Shown piece by piece: positions 12,001 to 23,225 of a stretch of DNA of 64,000 bases; within the stretch, counting starts at the first letter, position 1, and each line of letters begins with the position of its first letter. The notes below the pieces were generated by a model. That model saw only the letters and a list, made by a program, of their open reading frames with translations. It searched no databases and was not told the DNA's origin. This stretch comes from Glycine soja (taxonomy: Eukaryota; Streptophyta; Magnoliopsida; Fabales; Fabaceae): assembly GCF_004193775.1 (NCBI RefSeq), contig NC_041016.1, positions 37,225,334 to 37,289,333 of the forward strand, read 5' to 3'. Position numbers and translations under genes: made by a program.

Positions 12001-12350
12001 AGTTTTAGGCTGGCTATAAGTACCTTTTATTCGGCTTGATTGTTTGAGGCTTTGAAGTTGAGCTTAAGAGCTTGCTTTAAAGTAACATTGCTAGACCCTT
12101 CAAGGATGATGCCTGCCCCACTTCCTTTGACATTGGATACACGTCCATGTAGAGGTTCCACTAGTCTAGGGTGGTTTGGTCATTGCTAGCAAACTCTGCC
12201 ATGAACTGGGTCTTCATGGGGCCACAAGGTTCGTATTGGAGATCGAACTTTGACAGTTCTACGGACCATGCTACCATCCTTCATACTAGCTTAGGCTTTC
12301 GCAACACTTGCTTGATAGGGTAGTTTGTCTAGACTACCACTTGGTGACTT
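9090..12350 (-). pseudogene. Tat/Ogre-like Ty3/gypsy pol remnant (RNase H and integrase)
   Basis: Minus-strand reading, broken by stops and shifts, shows from high to low coordinate several pol parts. RNase H pieces lie at about 12.3-11.8 kb, with words such as KLPYQASVAK and KQALKLNFKASNNQAE. The integrase entry is near 11.25 kb, with PWPFSMWGMDILGPLPKAP. The integrase core end is at 9854-9693, with HPQTNGQVEATNKVILKALR. A C-terminal piece near 9.3-9.2 kb contains NTTHLKFYFR. The order RNase H then integrase is that of Ty3/gypsy, and the motifs match the Tat lineage. A solo LTR (9860-11090) splits the integrase. Reverse transcriptase and gag are missing on the right, where the sequence ends at the junction with unrelated DNA near 12350. 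Confidence 0.8.
9860..11090 (-). mobile_element. Solo LTR, Ogre-like family
   Basis: The 1231-bp segment is bounded TGTCGCAACC...GGTCTGACA. The perfect 5-bp duplication agtac flanks it at 9855-9859 and 11091-11095. It matches the LTRs at 18475-19712 and 27625-50674. Orientation is minus: in reverse complement it begins TGTCAGACCC, a TATAAATAGG box lies near 10780-10770, and the copy at 18475 has a primer site on the matching side. Upstream of the TATA box are palindromic words of the AGCTCGCC/GGCGAGCT type. It is inserted in the integrase of the Tat-like pol. Confidence 0.93.
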
Positions 12351-12645
12351 TGTAAGGACTTAAATGAATTCTAATTGTTCCTAAATAGAATTCCTTAGTT
12401 GGGTTAGATGTGTCTCTTACTCTAGAGCATGGAAATGTATTATGTACTTGCTCTCAAGTGAGACAAAAATTATATTTCCTAATTAGGGTAAGATGATGAT
12501 TATATCTAGGGCTATGCAAAAACCGGTTCGCAAAAAAATCAAATTGAACTGGTTTAACCAATTTGGTTTTTAACCTAAATCTGTGAACTAGTTTTCAAAC
12601 TGGTTTGAAACCGAACTGATTTTAGAAAACCAGTTTTGAACTGGT
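12097..12645 (+). repeat. Tandem duplication copy 1, left piece
   Basis: From CCTTCAAGGATGATGCC onward this matches 19962-20520 closely, covering the end of the pol remnant, a short spacer and the first 139 bp of a hAT-like element (from 12507, TAGGGCTATGCAAAAACC). The match stops near 12645, where the Athila-like fragment begins. It resumes at 19713, which shows the 7-kb block between was inserted or rearranged into this copy. Confidence 0.85.
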
Positions 12646-12659
12646 TCTTGAAAAACCAA

Positions 12660-13650
12660 ACGTCTTTCTCGCTTAGCGAGACATTTCGCTAAGTGTGAGT
12701 GTCAAAAATCGCTTGGTTAAGTGTAGCTTTAGGACTTGACAAGTGCTGAACGTAAGGGACAACTGGAGAATTCTGCACAAACACCATTTTTTCTTTCTCC
12801 CTCACTTATCCAATCTTGCATCTGCATTGTGTTTACTGCATCAACAATTCAAGTAAGTTCCATACAATCTCTTTCTCTGTTGGTTTGCTCAACCTTAGGT
12901 TAGACAACATTTAAAACTAGCTTTAGAAATTATAGGACTGTAGTATATTTAGAAGTACTTAAAATTTAGGTTTTTGTATAGGTTGTCTGATGTAGATTAT
13001 GTTATGAACTTTGCATGTGTGACTTGACTGTAAAGGCTCCAATGTTTGAAGAAAATGCACAGTGTTTTCTGCATTTTCTCTGGAAAACACAATGAACTCG
13101 CTCAGCTAGCTTACCGCGCTCAGCAAGATCATCTATATTTGTTGCACATAAGCGTTTTACAGAAGACCTCGTTGAGCATGCCCATCACGCTGAGCGAGTG
13201 CATCAATGTTAGTTGAATTCTTCTGAAGAACTCACTGAGGGCATTTATTGCGCTAAGCGAGCTGACTTTGAAAGGATGAATATTCATCCTCTTGATGAAG
13301 TATCGGTGGCTAAGCGAGGCTAATTCGCTAAGCCCAGATAACTTAGTCAGAAGTTTTTGCTAACAGTCGCGCGCTAAGCCGCGAATCTTTGGGCTAAGCG
13401 AAATCTGTTGTGGCAAGTGCTGAGCTAAACGACCCAGTTCGCTGAGCCTCCATAACTTAATGATTTTTTTTTTGTGTGAAACCGCTAAGCACAGATCAGA
13501 GAGCGCTAAGCCCATATCTTTGCGGCTGGATTTAAGCTTAGCGGGCTCTATATTTCGCTAAGCGAGTATAACTTTCTCTTTGAAGACTTGCTAAGCGAGC
13601 CCTCTTTCGCTAAGCGGTATATATTGTTTTGTGAGGACTGCTAAGCGGCC
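12660..13650 (+). repeat. GCTAAGCG motif array, copy 1
   Basis: The near-palindrome CGCTAAGCG and its complement CGCTTAGCG, with one-base variants, recur roughly every 25-45 bases without a fixed period. The region has no long ORF. The same array occurs at 54915-56430 and, smaller, in the LTR at 16945-17165. Confidence 0.85.
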
Positions 13651-13703
13651 TTTGTCTTTATTTTAATTTAACTTTTGCAAATGTTCACATTCATTTCTTG
13701 CAG

Positions 13704-14201
13704 ATGGCATTGAGAAAGAGAGTAAGAACTGAAGACATCCCTTCATCGTCCAACCTACCTCCTCCGACAACAACCATGGAACTAGATGCCCAACAAGCAC
13801 ATCCCATAATTCCTATGTTGCAGAGCGTATTCAGGGGGCAGCTGATGATTGTATACAACTAGCATGAGTTAGCTCACAATAGGGCAATTGTATCCATGGA
13901 AAAATTTCTGGAAAAGGTGGCCTGGCCTGAAGCTCAGCTTCCTCTGGGGAGATCCCCTGAGGTTGTTCCTTCTAGTCCCGTACCAGCAAGGACAGAGCCA
14001 AGATCAGCTGAGCCACAACCTCTGGTAGTAGATCCACCTGCTTCTCCGGAGGTTGAGATACTATCTCCTCCACTAGCTCCACCGGCACCACCTCTGATAA
14101 TCATTCTCGATGACTCAGCTGATGAAGCTGCTTCTCCTCCTGATTCACCATCCTGCTACCTAGAGGATAGTTTGGACTTTTCTGATTGGATGGACTGCTG
14201 A
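13704..14201 (+). pseudogene. Env-position ORF of Athila-like element, internally deleted
   Basis: The ATG at 13704 directly follows TTCATTTCTTGCAG, a good splice acceptor, as expected if this ORF is expressed from a spliced mRNA. The product starts MALRKRVR, comparable to MASRKRK of the copy at 56504. A stop at 13861 interrupts it. The frame continues from 13896 (MEKFLEKVAWPEAQ), through an Asp/Glu- and Pro-rich tail, to a TGA at 14199-14201. Compared with the 56.5-kb copy the whole central domain (about 250 residues) is missing. This copy does preserve the C-terminus that the other lost to an LTR insertion. Confidence 0.65.
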
Positions 14202-15203
14202 GGAAGTTGTGGTCCATCTTGACAAGAATGTGGATATTTTTGATGATTTTGTGCTTCTTTTGTTGCGCTTTTTGGTTTACTATTAGTATAATTATGGTTT
14301 TAGAACAATATTTTTTTTTTTGTTAATTTTGTGCACGGGTAGCTTAGTTGCTTAGCCTGAAGCATCCTGAACAGTTTAACTTAATTTTGAATGGTATGGC
14401 AGTGAAGCAGTTACTTATTTTGTGAAAATGGTTGTATGTTGTATTTTGGATTTAGTGCATGATTGTGATGGAGTTTGTGTTTCTTATCATGAGTTTGAGC
14501 AAGTGTGTATGTTAGACAAAGAAAGAACAAGAATGTGAACTTGCAATTAGAATTGTTAGTCAGTAGACAGATTGATTGTGAAAGAAAAGCTTGAACCAAA
14601 ATCGGTGAGAGTGTAACCTTAAACTGTGAGTGAACGACTAGCTGTGAGTAATAATCTTTGCATGAATCTCTGAATTTTAGAATGAAATGTATAACTGAGA
14701 ACATGATGAAGGCCATGATTGTACATATACAAGCTCTTTTGACCAAACAACTTACCTTGAATGATAATTGCATCCTTTGCTCCCTTTTTGAGCTGAATGA
14801 TGTTGTCAAAAATTTGAACCCTAAACTAAAATAATTATGTCTTGATACCTTGTTTAGATTTTAGGAGAGCATATGGTTCAAGGCAAATTTACTCTAAATT
14901 TGGGGGAGGAAGGTCAATTAGAATGAAAAGAAAAAGGTTAAGCATCAATACACACAACAAATAAGTTGTATGTTAAAAAAAAAGAGAAAGAAAAGAATAA
15001 ATTGTGTTGTTACAATAAGGTCAAAAGCAACTTAAGAGGAAAAGATAGTGAGAAAGCTACTTGTATAATACAAGACCATTGGGATAAGTTAAGGATTTGT
15101 GCTCTCTTAGAATCTAAGCCTTTGAATCCTAGAAAAACCAATGAATTTTTGTAGCCAAGCCTCACTACAAACTTGAGAAAGTCATTCTGATTCTGTTTAT
15201 ACA
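14202..15203 (+). other. Athila-like 3' untranslated region
   Basis: No gene. The open frames here (minus 14411-14809, plus 14966-15154) have no recognisable domain. AATTTGGGGGAGGA at about 14898 resembles the polypurine tract found at 16721. Confidence 0.5.
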
Positions 15204-16353
15204 TGATGTGCCATCATTTTCTTCTATTTTCTAAACCCTTTTTGCACCATTTTAAATACTGATTGGTCTTAATTGTCAATTAATCAGGCAGTTTTATTAT
15301 TTGGGCTCATTTAGCTAATTTGATGTTTTTAATCTAATTTCAGGAATAAATGAAACATTGGGCTTAATCCGGATTTTGGTTATGGACTTGAAGAGGGCAA
15401 ATAAAGCAGCGCTTACCTTAGTTAATTTCTAATTAGGAAATTTCACAATTTTATTTTATGTTGTTCAGTGTTTATTTCATTTTGGGCCAGAGTATTGTAA
15501 TAGGGCCCAGTGACTTTGAGTGACTCTTTTTAAATAGCAGCCTTGGGATTCGTGCAAGGCATTCTGTTATGCTATTCATTATTCAGAGCTTTTGTTTTAG
15601 GGTTTTCATTTTTCTGCTTAATGCTACTGTTCACGTAATGCAATTTTACATTTTCTGTTTCTAATTACAATTTCGTTCTTGCTTCTTTTTCTACTCTCAT
15701 TTACGTTTCTGTTTCATCTACGTTTCTGTTCATTTACGTTTTTGTTCATTTACGTTTCTGCTTCATGTTTCATTTGCGTTTTCTGTTTGAATCCATGGAA
15801 GGCTAGATTTTCTGGTGTTGTTTCCTTTTGAGGACGAAGCCCAACTCTCTTTGAGGTTTCGCTTGAAATGTGGTTCCTTGGCAGTTTTCCCTTCACCAGT
15901 TATCCCAAATTCGTGAATATTAATCAGTGCACGCTTCGTGTTCGATTAATTGCCTCTGAGCCTAACTTGCGTTCATGCTTAATGGACGAAGGGCTAACTG
16001 GTTTATGTGGTGCCTAATCACGTATTGACAACCCTAAGTTGATTTTCGCTTTGTAAATTGAAATAGGGTTGGATTAAGTGGTTGACTGTTAGGGACGAAT
16101 TCTCCATAACCCAGGATAAGAGAATGGCTTCTGAATTAAAGGAAACAACCTGTTTTTAATATTAGTAATTTCGTATTCCAGTTTACTTGTTCTGCTCTTT
16201 AATCACAAAACAAACAAACCCCCCCCAATCGTTACTGTTACTGCAAGTATATTATGAACATTTGGTTTGTCACTGCTCGTTGGGAAACGACCTAGGATCA
16301 CTTCCTAGTTACTGCATTTTCATGTTTATTTGATTCGGGTACGGCCTCGATCA
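15204..16353 (+). mobile_element. Solo LTR, Diaspora/Athila-like family
   Basis: The 1150-bp segment runs TGATGTGCC...GCCTCGATCA with a perfect 5-bp duplication ataca (15199-15203 and 16354-16358). It is homologous to 57590-58750 (same orientation) and 6526-7593 (opposite). It lacks the expanded ATCTTATC/CCAGATTTTATTT block that the 57.6-kb copy has in U3. No internal sequence remains. Confidence 0.93.
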
Positions 16354-16720
16354 ATACATTTATGACTTTATGGCATGAGATGAAATTCAAAGATTGGACC
16401 TCTTGCTAGTTGTTATTAATGAATAGCTTAAACACTTGTGCTTGAGTGAAACAGTAGCTGTGAGACTGGGGTTTAAGCTACTTTCCTTGATATCTTTCTT
16501 ATGCCTAACTTCATCTATTTGTTCAGGTTACATTTTATTCTTCTCTTTGGATAACTTCATACCTTGTGAAAGACAAGTGATGAGGGCATTTTACTCCATT
16601 TTCTTATCATGCAATCAGTCACTTTGTAGCACACACCTTTGTACATAGTCATTGCATGTCATTGTCACTTGAGGACAAGTGAGTTGTTCTAGTTTTGCTT
16701 GAGGACAAACAAAACTGTAA

Positions 16721-16731
16721 ATTTGGGGGAG
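16721..16731 (+). promoter_or_regulatory. Polypurine tract
   Basis: ATTTGGGGGAG lies immediately upstream of the LTR start TGTTAGTCGG at 16733. This is the position and composition needed for plus-strand priming of an Athila-like element. Confidence 0.75.
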
Positions 16732-16732
16732 T

Positions 16733-18129
16733 TGTTAGTCGGTGAAAATGACTAACTTTTGTGTATAAAACTTGTATAAATTGTATCAAACTCTCCCAAC
16801 TTATGGCTATTTTGTAATGTTCTAAGTATTTTTTATTAAGTATAGGTAATAAATACTTAGTATTTTCATTTTGTGTGTTTAATAATCATTTTCTCTTAAT
16901 TTCAGGTTAATTAGGCAAGCTTTGAAAAAGGCTGTTTTCACCTTCTCGCTAAGCCAATCTGTTGGCTTAGCGAGCATCCGCTAAGCGCAACACTCCTGGG
17001 CTAAGCGCGAGGAAGAATCCGAAAGAAGATGAGCTGTACAGGTTCACTAAGCGCACCACTTCATCTCTCTAAGCACACCACTTCAGTTCATCCGCTAAGC
17101 GAGAAAGGCGCGCTAAGCCAAAAATCACTAACATGCACTAAGCGGTCCATACGTGCGCTAAGCGAACGAGCACGAACAAGGCCACCTATTTAAGCCTGAA
17201 ATCAGATTTTGTGAAGGGAGTTTGGACAGGGATTCAGAGCTTTGCATGTCTAGGGTTTCTAGAGAGAGAAAGGTCCAAGTTCCAGAGAGTTTTGAGAGAT
17301 TTTGTTGTGTGAAGATCTGTAGAGACCAGAGCTTGAAGCAGGAGCCGGTTTGAGAACTTGGGATGAGTTTGTGAGTGATTATGAGATCCTAGAGGTGAAG
17401 GAGACATCCTCACCACTTGTATTTTTACAATCTTTCATCTTGTTCTTCTCTTTGTTGTTAAGAAGGCTTCCTGGTATGGAAAGCTAAATCCTCTGTTGGA
17501 TCTTCTCTGTAGGTACCTGATGTAAATATATTTCTATCTATTTAATGATGTTTTGTTTGTTCTCTATGCTATCTGCTTTTCATTCCAGTATGCCTTTACC
17601 TTGTTCACGTAGATGCATGCTTTGTTAGGGTCATTCAACAGTGGAAACTGGTCTGACTCTAAAGTCCTTGATAGTGCAGGGCTGAGTTGTCGTGCTTTTA
17701 CGAGGAATCGGGGTGCGATAAGTTAGTTGGGTATGTATGTCTTAATGCGGTCCTGGTTGAGTTTAGTATTACAAGAGGAATCTGTGGACGATGCTTGATC
17801 AGGATTAGGCTAAACTATAATGAGGAATCGGGGTTTAGTATCTCAGGAGACACCATAAGAACACATGAGCATTGTTAGATAGAGAATATCTTTTTAGCAT
17901 CAGGCACCTATTAGGAAGACCAGCGTGTTCTCTACTTGTTTTTACACATCATTTCTCTAGTGTGATTTTGTTTCTTTTTGCACATATAGTTTATACACTT
18001 GTTCATATTCACACTTACTTTTACACACTAGACGCCTATTTGTTGAAATAGCTTACCAAATAACATTAGTTCCCCGAGTGTTTGATACTTGGTTCTTACC
18101 GTTTTATACTACTTGTGTGATCCGGTGCA
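16733..18129 (+). mobile_element. LTR of Athila-like element (3' end approximate)
   Basis: It starts TGTTAGTCGGTG right after a polypurine tract. It holds a GCTAAGCG cluster (16945-17165), including a perfect 13-bp inverted repeat with a 4-base loop (16945-16974), and a TATTTAAG box near 17186. The end is set at CCGGTGCA (18129) by its CA terminus. The following CTTGCCGG could instead be part of a degenerate tRNA-Asp-type primer site, which would move the end a few bases left. No second LTR is present. Confidence 0.65.
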
Positions 18130-18144
18130 CTTGCCGGAAGCCGA

Positions 18145-18474
18145 ACAATATGAAAAAGTGTAGGTGTCATGTATGCATAGAGCAATCTAAGAATTACCCC
18201 ACCCTACTTGCCAAGCAAACAGACAATTCCTAGGTAGATGCAACAAGTACGTCACATGTCGTTTACCCTAGGATTTCAATGACACAAATTATCTCTAACT
18301 ACAAACGTAATAGATAGATAGATACACACCAAAAGACAATAACATAGCAAAGGTTTTTCACAAGAATGAACAAAAAAAAGAGAAAGGGGAACATAAATAA
18401 AGAAGAAGTCATGATAAAATTGCATACTGATCGAATGACTTAACTCTCTAACGGTCCCCAGTGGAGTCGCCATC
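18145..18474 (-). mobile_element. Ogre-like 5' leader fragment with primer binding site
   Basis: Read on the minus strand, the LTR at 19712-18475 is followed by GATGGCGACTCCACTGGGG. The part from TGGCGACTCC (18472-18457) is a typical tRNA primer site placed two bases after the LTR end. About 330 bp of leader follow and then stop at the junction with the Athila-like LTR. The rest of the element is gone. The tRNA species (probably Arg) is family knowledge, not tested. Confidence 0.65.
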
Positions 18475-19712
18475 TGTTGCAACCCACCCTACGATAGGCG
18501 TGCGGGCGAAAAGCAAAATGTGCGTCTTCTAAAAAGAAAACGCGTGGGAGTCGCCACAAACATTTATTTAAGGAAAACATTAGAAAAACCAAAAAGAGGT
18601 TTGGGAATTTTGAAAATAAGGGTTCGGGAGTTGTTTACGGATAGGGAAGGTATTAGCACCCCACGTGCCTGTCACAAGGGACGACAACCTTTAGTTGAGT
18701 GTGCACAGCATGACTTCCAAATTATTTAATTTTCTCTTTTTATATTTTTATTTTATTTTTTGGGGTCGACAAGGGGGATGCCCTTGCTCCTACATATCCT
18801 CAAGTGCGAAGTAGAATTTAGACCTACGTAATTCTTTAGTGTGAGAAAGTTTGTGTGTTGAGTTGGATTTATGCTTTTGAAAGATTCATTTTAATTACAA
18901 ACAAAATGGTCGTTAAGGCGTTGAACCTTAAAATGATCTCAAGTGATATTTGATGGAGAGAAGTTAGTTATGAGTTGTTTTTTTATTTTGGTTTTTGTTT
19001 ATTAGCTTTCAATCTTTTTAAGACAACAATCTTTTTATGGCACTAGTGATTGGTTATGATTAAACTTTACAAATAAAAATGAGATCACCAATGACAAATG
19101 GAGAAGATGAATGTGCACATAATAACAGAGGGAACCCCTAAGGGTACATAGATTACATTCAACTCTTAAAAACTAAACTAATCGACTGTTGTACGAGGAA
19201 CACAAAACAAGAGAACGATGTAGGGAATGATCATGGTCGCGATTCGATAGGGCCTCGGCTTCATTTCTTCTTCTTCTTTCTCTCTTTCTCCTTCTTTTCT
19301 TTCAATTATCTCAACTCCTGAACCTTGGAACCCCTTAAACCCCCCAACATGGCTATTTATAGGAAAAAGCCATTTTGGGGCAGTTGAAGCTCGCCCAGGT
19401 GAGCTAGTTACTTAGCTCTGAAGGAATGAGCTCGCCCAGGCAAGTTGGAGCTCACCCAAGCGAGTTGGTTGCTTAGGCATGAAGCTATTTCATTGCCCAA
19501 GCAAGTCAGGTGCTAGCCTGCGCAAGCTAGGGTCTAGAAAAAACCAAAAAAAGACCCTTTTGCCCCCTTCCTTGGTAGCTTCTCGTTTTCTCGATCAAAA
19601 TGCTGAGTGATTCCTTGCTTTGTGCTGTAACTGGTGTCAAACACTGTTATTCGACTAGCAAGAATCAAAATATTAGTGAACTATAGTCCCCAGAAAAAAT
19701 TAGGGTCTGACA
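18475..19712 (-). mobile_element. 5' LTR of a truncated Ogre-like element
   Basis: The 1238-bp LTR is homologous to 9860-11090 and to the split copy 27625-50674. It is bounded TGTTGCAACC...GGTCTGACA on the plus strand. The 5 bases on either side (ccatc, agttg) do not match, as expected because the left side is internal element sequence with the primer site. Its right end falls exactly where the interrupted hAT-like copy resumes (19713). A TATAAATAG-type box is near 19345 on the minus strand. Confidence 0.88.
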
Positions 19713-19961
19713 AGTTGAAAATTGTTTTAAGAGCCGAACTGATTTTGAAATTTTATTTTTTTGAATTAGCAAAGTAACCTTGCCCAGAAAAATATAGATT
19801 ACTCACATTATCATTTTCATACTTTGCCCAAACCTCCATCCTATGTGTAGACTATTTGAACCACTTAAATGATTTCCATGCACATTACTACAAAAGTAAA
19901 CAAATGATTGGCCAATTCTCCAAGCCATGGTATTGATAACTACAGAATGTTCAATAACATT
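19713..19961 (+). repeat. Tandem duplication copy 1, right piece (hAT-like interior)
   Basis: This matches 20612-20870 (AGTTGAAAA.T.TTTTAAGAGCCGAACTG and the rest), so it is the continuation of the hAT-like copy begun at 12507. It ends at AACATTCC, where the second duplication copy starts with CCTTCAAGG. The short shared CC/TTC suggests a microhomology junction. Confidence 0.85.
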
Positions 19962-20870
19962 CCTTCAAGGATGATGCCCGCCCCACTTCCTTTGACATTG
20001 GATGCCCATCCACGTAGAGGTTCCACCAGTATGGGGTGGTTTGGTCATTGCTAGCAAAATTCTGCCAAAAAGTTTACCATGAACTGGGTCTTCATGGGGC
20101 CACGAGGTTCGTATTGGAGATAGAACTTTGATAGTTCTACGAACCATGCTACCATTCTTCCTACCAGCTTAGGCTTTCACAACACTTGCTTGATAGGGTA
20201 GTTCATCTAGACTACCAATTGGTGACTTTGTAAGGACTTAAATGAATTCTAATTGTTCCTAAATAGAATTCCTTAGTTAGGTTAGATGTGTCTCTTACTC
20301 TAGTGCATGAAAGTGTATTATGTACTTGCTCTCGAGTGAGACGAAAATTATATTTCCTAATTAGGGTAAGATGATGATTATATCTAGGGCTGTGCAAAAA
20401 CCGGTTCAGAAAAAAACCGAACTGAACTGGTTTAACCAGTTTGGTTTTTAACCCAAATTTGCAAACTAATTTTCAAACTGGTTCGAAACCGAATTGGTTT
20501 TAGAAAACCAATTTTGAACTGGTAATGAAGCAGTTCTAAACTGAAGTGGTTTCAAACTAGTTTATAATTGTTTTAGAGCCGAAGCGGTTCTGAACTAATT
20601 TCAAACTAGTTGAAAACTATTTTAAGAGCCGAACTGATTTTGAATTGGTTTTCAAATGTTATTTTTTTGAATTAGCAAAGTAACTTTGCCCAGAAAAATA
20701 CATATTACTCACATTATCGTTACCATACTTTTCCTAAACCTCCATCCCATGTCTAGACTATTTGAACCACTTAAACGATTTCCATGCACATTACTACAAA
20801 AGCAAACAAATGATTGGCCAATGCTCCAAGCTATGGTATTGATAACTACAAAAATGTTCAATAACATTCC
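19962..20870 (+). repeat. Tandem duplication copy 2 (uninterrupted)
   Basis: A 909-bp unit beginning with RNase H debris of the Tat-like pol (CCTTCAAGGATGATGCC), then a spacer, then the left end of the hAT-like element. It gives the ancestral order for copy 1. About 80 bp present here near 20525-20606 are missing from copy 1 at the insertion point, so that insertion came with a deletion. Confidence 0.85.
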
Positions 20871-22599
20871 ACGTACTCTCAGACTAGAGTTCAAAAACCT
20901 TACAACTTATTCAAGGCAGTGCATGAGCTAATGTTAAGTGGAATAGATTCTTCAAGATGATTATTGGCAAGATTCTTGGATGACAGTAATTGAAGAAAGT
21001 TAACACCACTAACACTGAAAAATGCAAAATGACCATGAGAAAGAATGACTAAAACTCACAATTCAAACAAATTTTTGCCCCCAGTTCCAATGAACAGACC
21101 AACCTTGGTCCATACTATGTTCTTAATAATTCCAGATAGACCAATGAACAACCTATGCATAAATGCTAACTAATCAATTGATGTAATAGTTGCAGTAGTA
21201 GACCATAAGTTTTTACATTTGAAAATTTGAATATTTGAATGCAATCAATTTAATGATGTGAACATTCATAATAAAGGAAACAAAAGTAATTATGTTAAAA
21301 CATGTCATAGTCTTAGAGATACACAAAAGGCTCCAAGCTGTCAACATACTTATAAACACTAACAGAGTATTAAGTAGTAAAACTTTCAATTGAAATTAAT
21401 GAGCTACAATTCAGTTAAGGAAGCCTTTTAGTAGCACTTTTAGAATGAAAATACCTGTTTCAGCCAGAGGCTAGATCATTTATAAGTGATTCAATGCCGC
21501 ATGTATCAGATCATAGGTGTCTGAATATGTTGAGAAAGGTTCATACTTAGGAACATTAATCAAACAACATAGATTTCAAATATTTTTCCATTACAAACTG
21601 TAATACATGTTCAAAATGCACTAAAATAAGTGAAGAGGTGAAGTACTTCACTTCAGTTTTCATTTTTTATAAAGATAACTAGAGGACTACCTAAAATGCA
21701 CAGTTATAAAATCAATTAAGTAATTATTAACTGTCTCATGCCATTCAATATTTAGCTTAATTGAACAGATTTCAACTAAAACTGAAATCCAATATACTAA
21801 AGCTAAATGAGAACTGAATCATAAAGATAAATTCCGATATATACAAACATACATAGCAAAATACAGGACAAAATATAGTGGAAAGTAACTAGCACAATCA
21901 AAAACCTTGAAAACAATGAAATTTCACAAAACAACCAATGCATTACCTCATGTGCAAAATTCTCAAATGCAGGGGGCTGAAAAACTCTTCAAGTTAATTA
22001 ACAATATGTCAAAAACATAATGCCAGTAACATAATAATTTATTGAAAAAATTAGTAGCAAAATTCAAGAGTGAAATATTTTTTCCAATAATAAATAACTC
22101 AATGACAACGTCTACCAAGTAGAAAGCAAATATAAGTTTAGAAAACAATTATTCAGTAAATTCCTGGCAATAGAGAAGTTTTGTGATAATTCTTAAACAT
22201 CAACATCACTACCTTGTATAAAAACATGTTCAATGTGAGCAATCTTTGCCCGGTCTTCGCCTTTGAGTTTCCGACAACGTTGTTTGAGCAATGAACAATC
22301 CCTCGAAATTTCAAAAGTTGAAATGGATTTGGGTAGACTTCGGCTTTTTGCATGTCAATTGCGCTAAGATCGCAAAGAGTGCAAGGCCTCCCTTGAGGTC
22401 GGCTCTGATCGAGAAACCCTTTGCGAAAACTGCACATTGCTGTTCATTACTTTTTTTTTGCCAAAACAGGTTGGGTCAAACCAAATCGGCTACAAAATGA
22501 AGCGGGTTTTTTTTGCAATCCAGCTCGAGTGTGAACTTGGTTTGGGTCGGGTCGGTTACAATCCAATTCGGTCCGACCCTGTTTTTTTGCACACCCTTA
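20385..22599. mobile_element. hAT-like non-autonomous DNA transposon
   Basis: The left end TAGGGCTGTGCAAAAACCGG and the right end, in reverse complement TAAGGGTGTGCAAAAAAACAGG, form terminal inverted repeats of hAT type. Flanking octamers attatatc (20377-20384) and attgtata (22600-22607) match at 6 of 8 positions, as for an old 8-bp duplication. Inside the left end CCGGTTC/GAACTGG words repeat in both directions. The right end has GGTCGGGTCGG words. No transposase ORF is visible in 2.2 kb; the interior is AT-rich with an unidentified GC-richer stretch near 22.25-22.45 kb. Confidence 0.65.
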
Positions 22600-23225
22600 A
22601 TTGTATAGTTATGATATGATAAAATATGGTTAGATGATTTGGGTCAAGACTTATCGGGTCGGATCGGGTAGATGCATTAGACTCGACCAATGGTTTAGTC
22701 TATTGGGCTTGGTCAAATAGAAACCCAAAGATACAAATAGTACAAAGAACTTGTAACATAGAGTTCATAACTCATTGGGTTTGGCCTAATGGAGACTAGA
22801 GAATATACAACCTCTCATACTTGAGTATGATAGTACAATGAATCTGAAACATAAAATTCGTAACTCATTGGACTCAACCAATGACTTAGTTTATTGGGTT
22901 TGACCCAATGAAAACCAAATGATACATTTATAGTTTATATTTCACTATTATATTAGTCCCTAAAACTTAGAGAAACTTGAATAACTTATTGGGTTTGACC
23001 CAACGAAAACCAAATGATACATTTATGTTCTTGAATTAGGGCCAAAATGAAAAAAAAGGTTAATTTCAACTTTTAAGAACTTAAATGAATCTAACAAAAG
23101 AGATTTATTTAAGTTTTTTTTTAAGTTGAACTAAAATAATAGGATGATACAAATTTAGTTAACTAAATTCATCATTTACTCAAAAAAATGTTAGCTACAC
23201 TTAATTATCGCACATCGTAGATATT
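22600..23225. other. Spacer with short repeated phrases
   Basis: No gene. A phrase of the type CTCATTGGGTTTGACCCAATG...ACCAAATGATACATTTAT occurs two or three times between 22680 and 23040. It forms a weak local repeat with self-complementary TTGGGTTTGACCCAA. Confidence 0.45.

Larger units (their letters stand above)
12646..16732 (+). mobile_element. Athila-like element, 3' internal region (truncated)
   Basis: The segment matches the Athila-like remnant at 55.4-57.6 kb: both have ACCAAACGTCT...GCTTAGCG at the start, many GCTAAGCG words, and then an env-position ORF. It ends with a polypurine tract (16721-16731, ATTTGGGGGAG) directly before an LTR start. The text just upstream repeats TGAGGACAA words, which are usual near the 3' end of Athila-type elements. 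Gag and pol are absent. A solo LTR (15204-16353) interrupts it. Confidence 0.75.

Noticed and set aside
18374..18391. A-rich AAAAAAAAGAGAAAGGGG as a polypurine tract
   Set aside because: The adjacent LTR boundary carries a primer site on the minus strand, so this is leader sequence, not the 3' end of an element.
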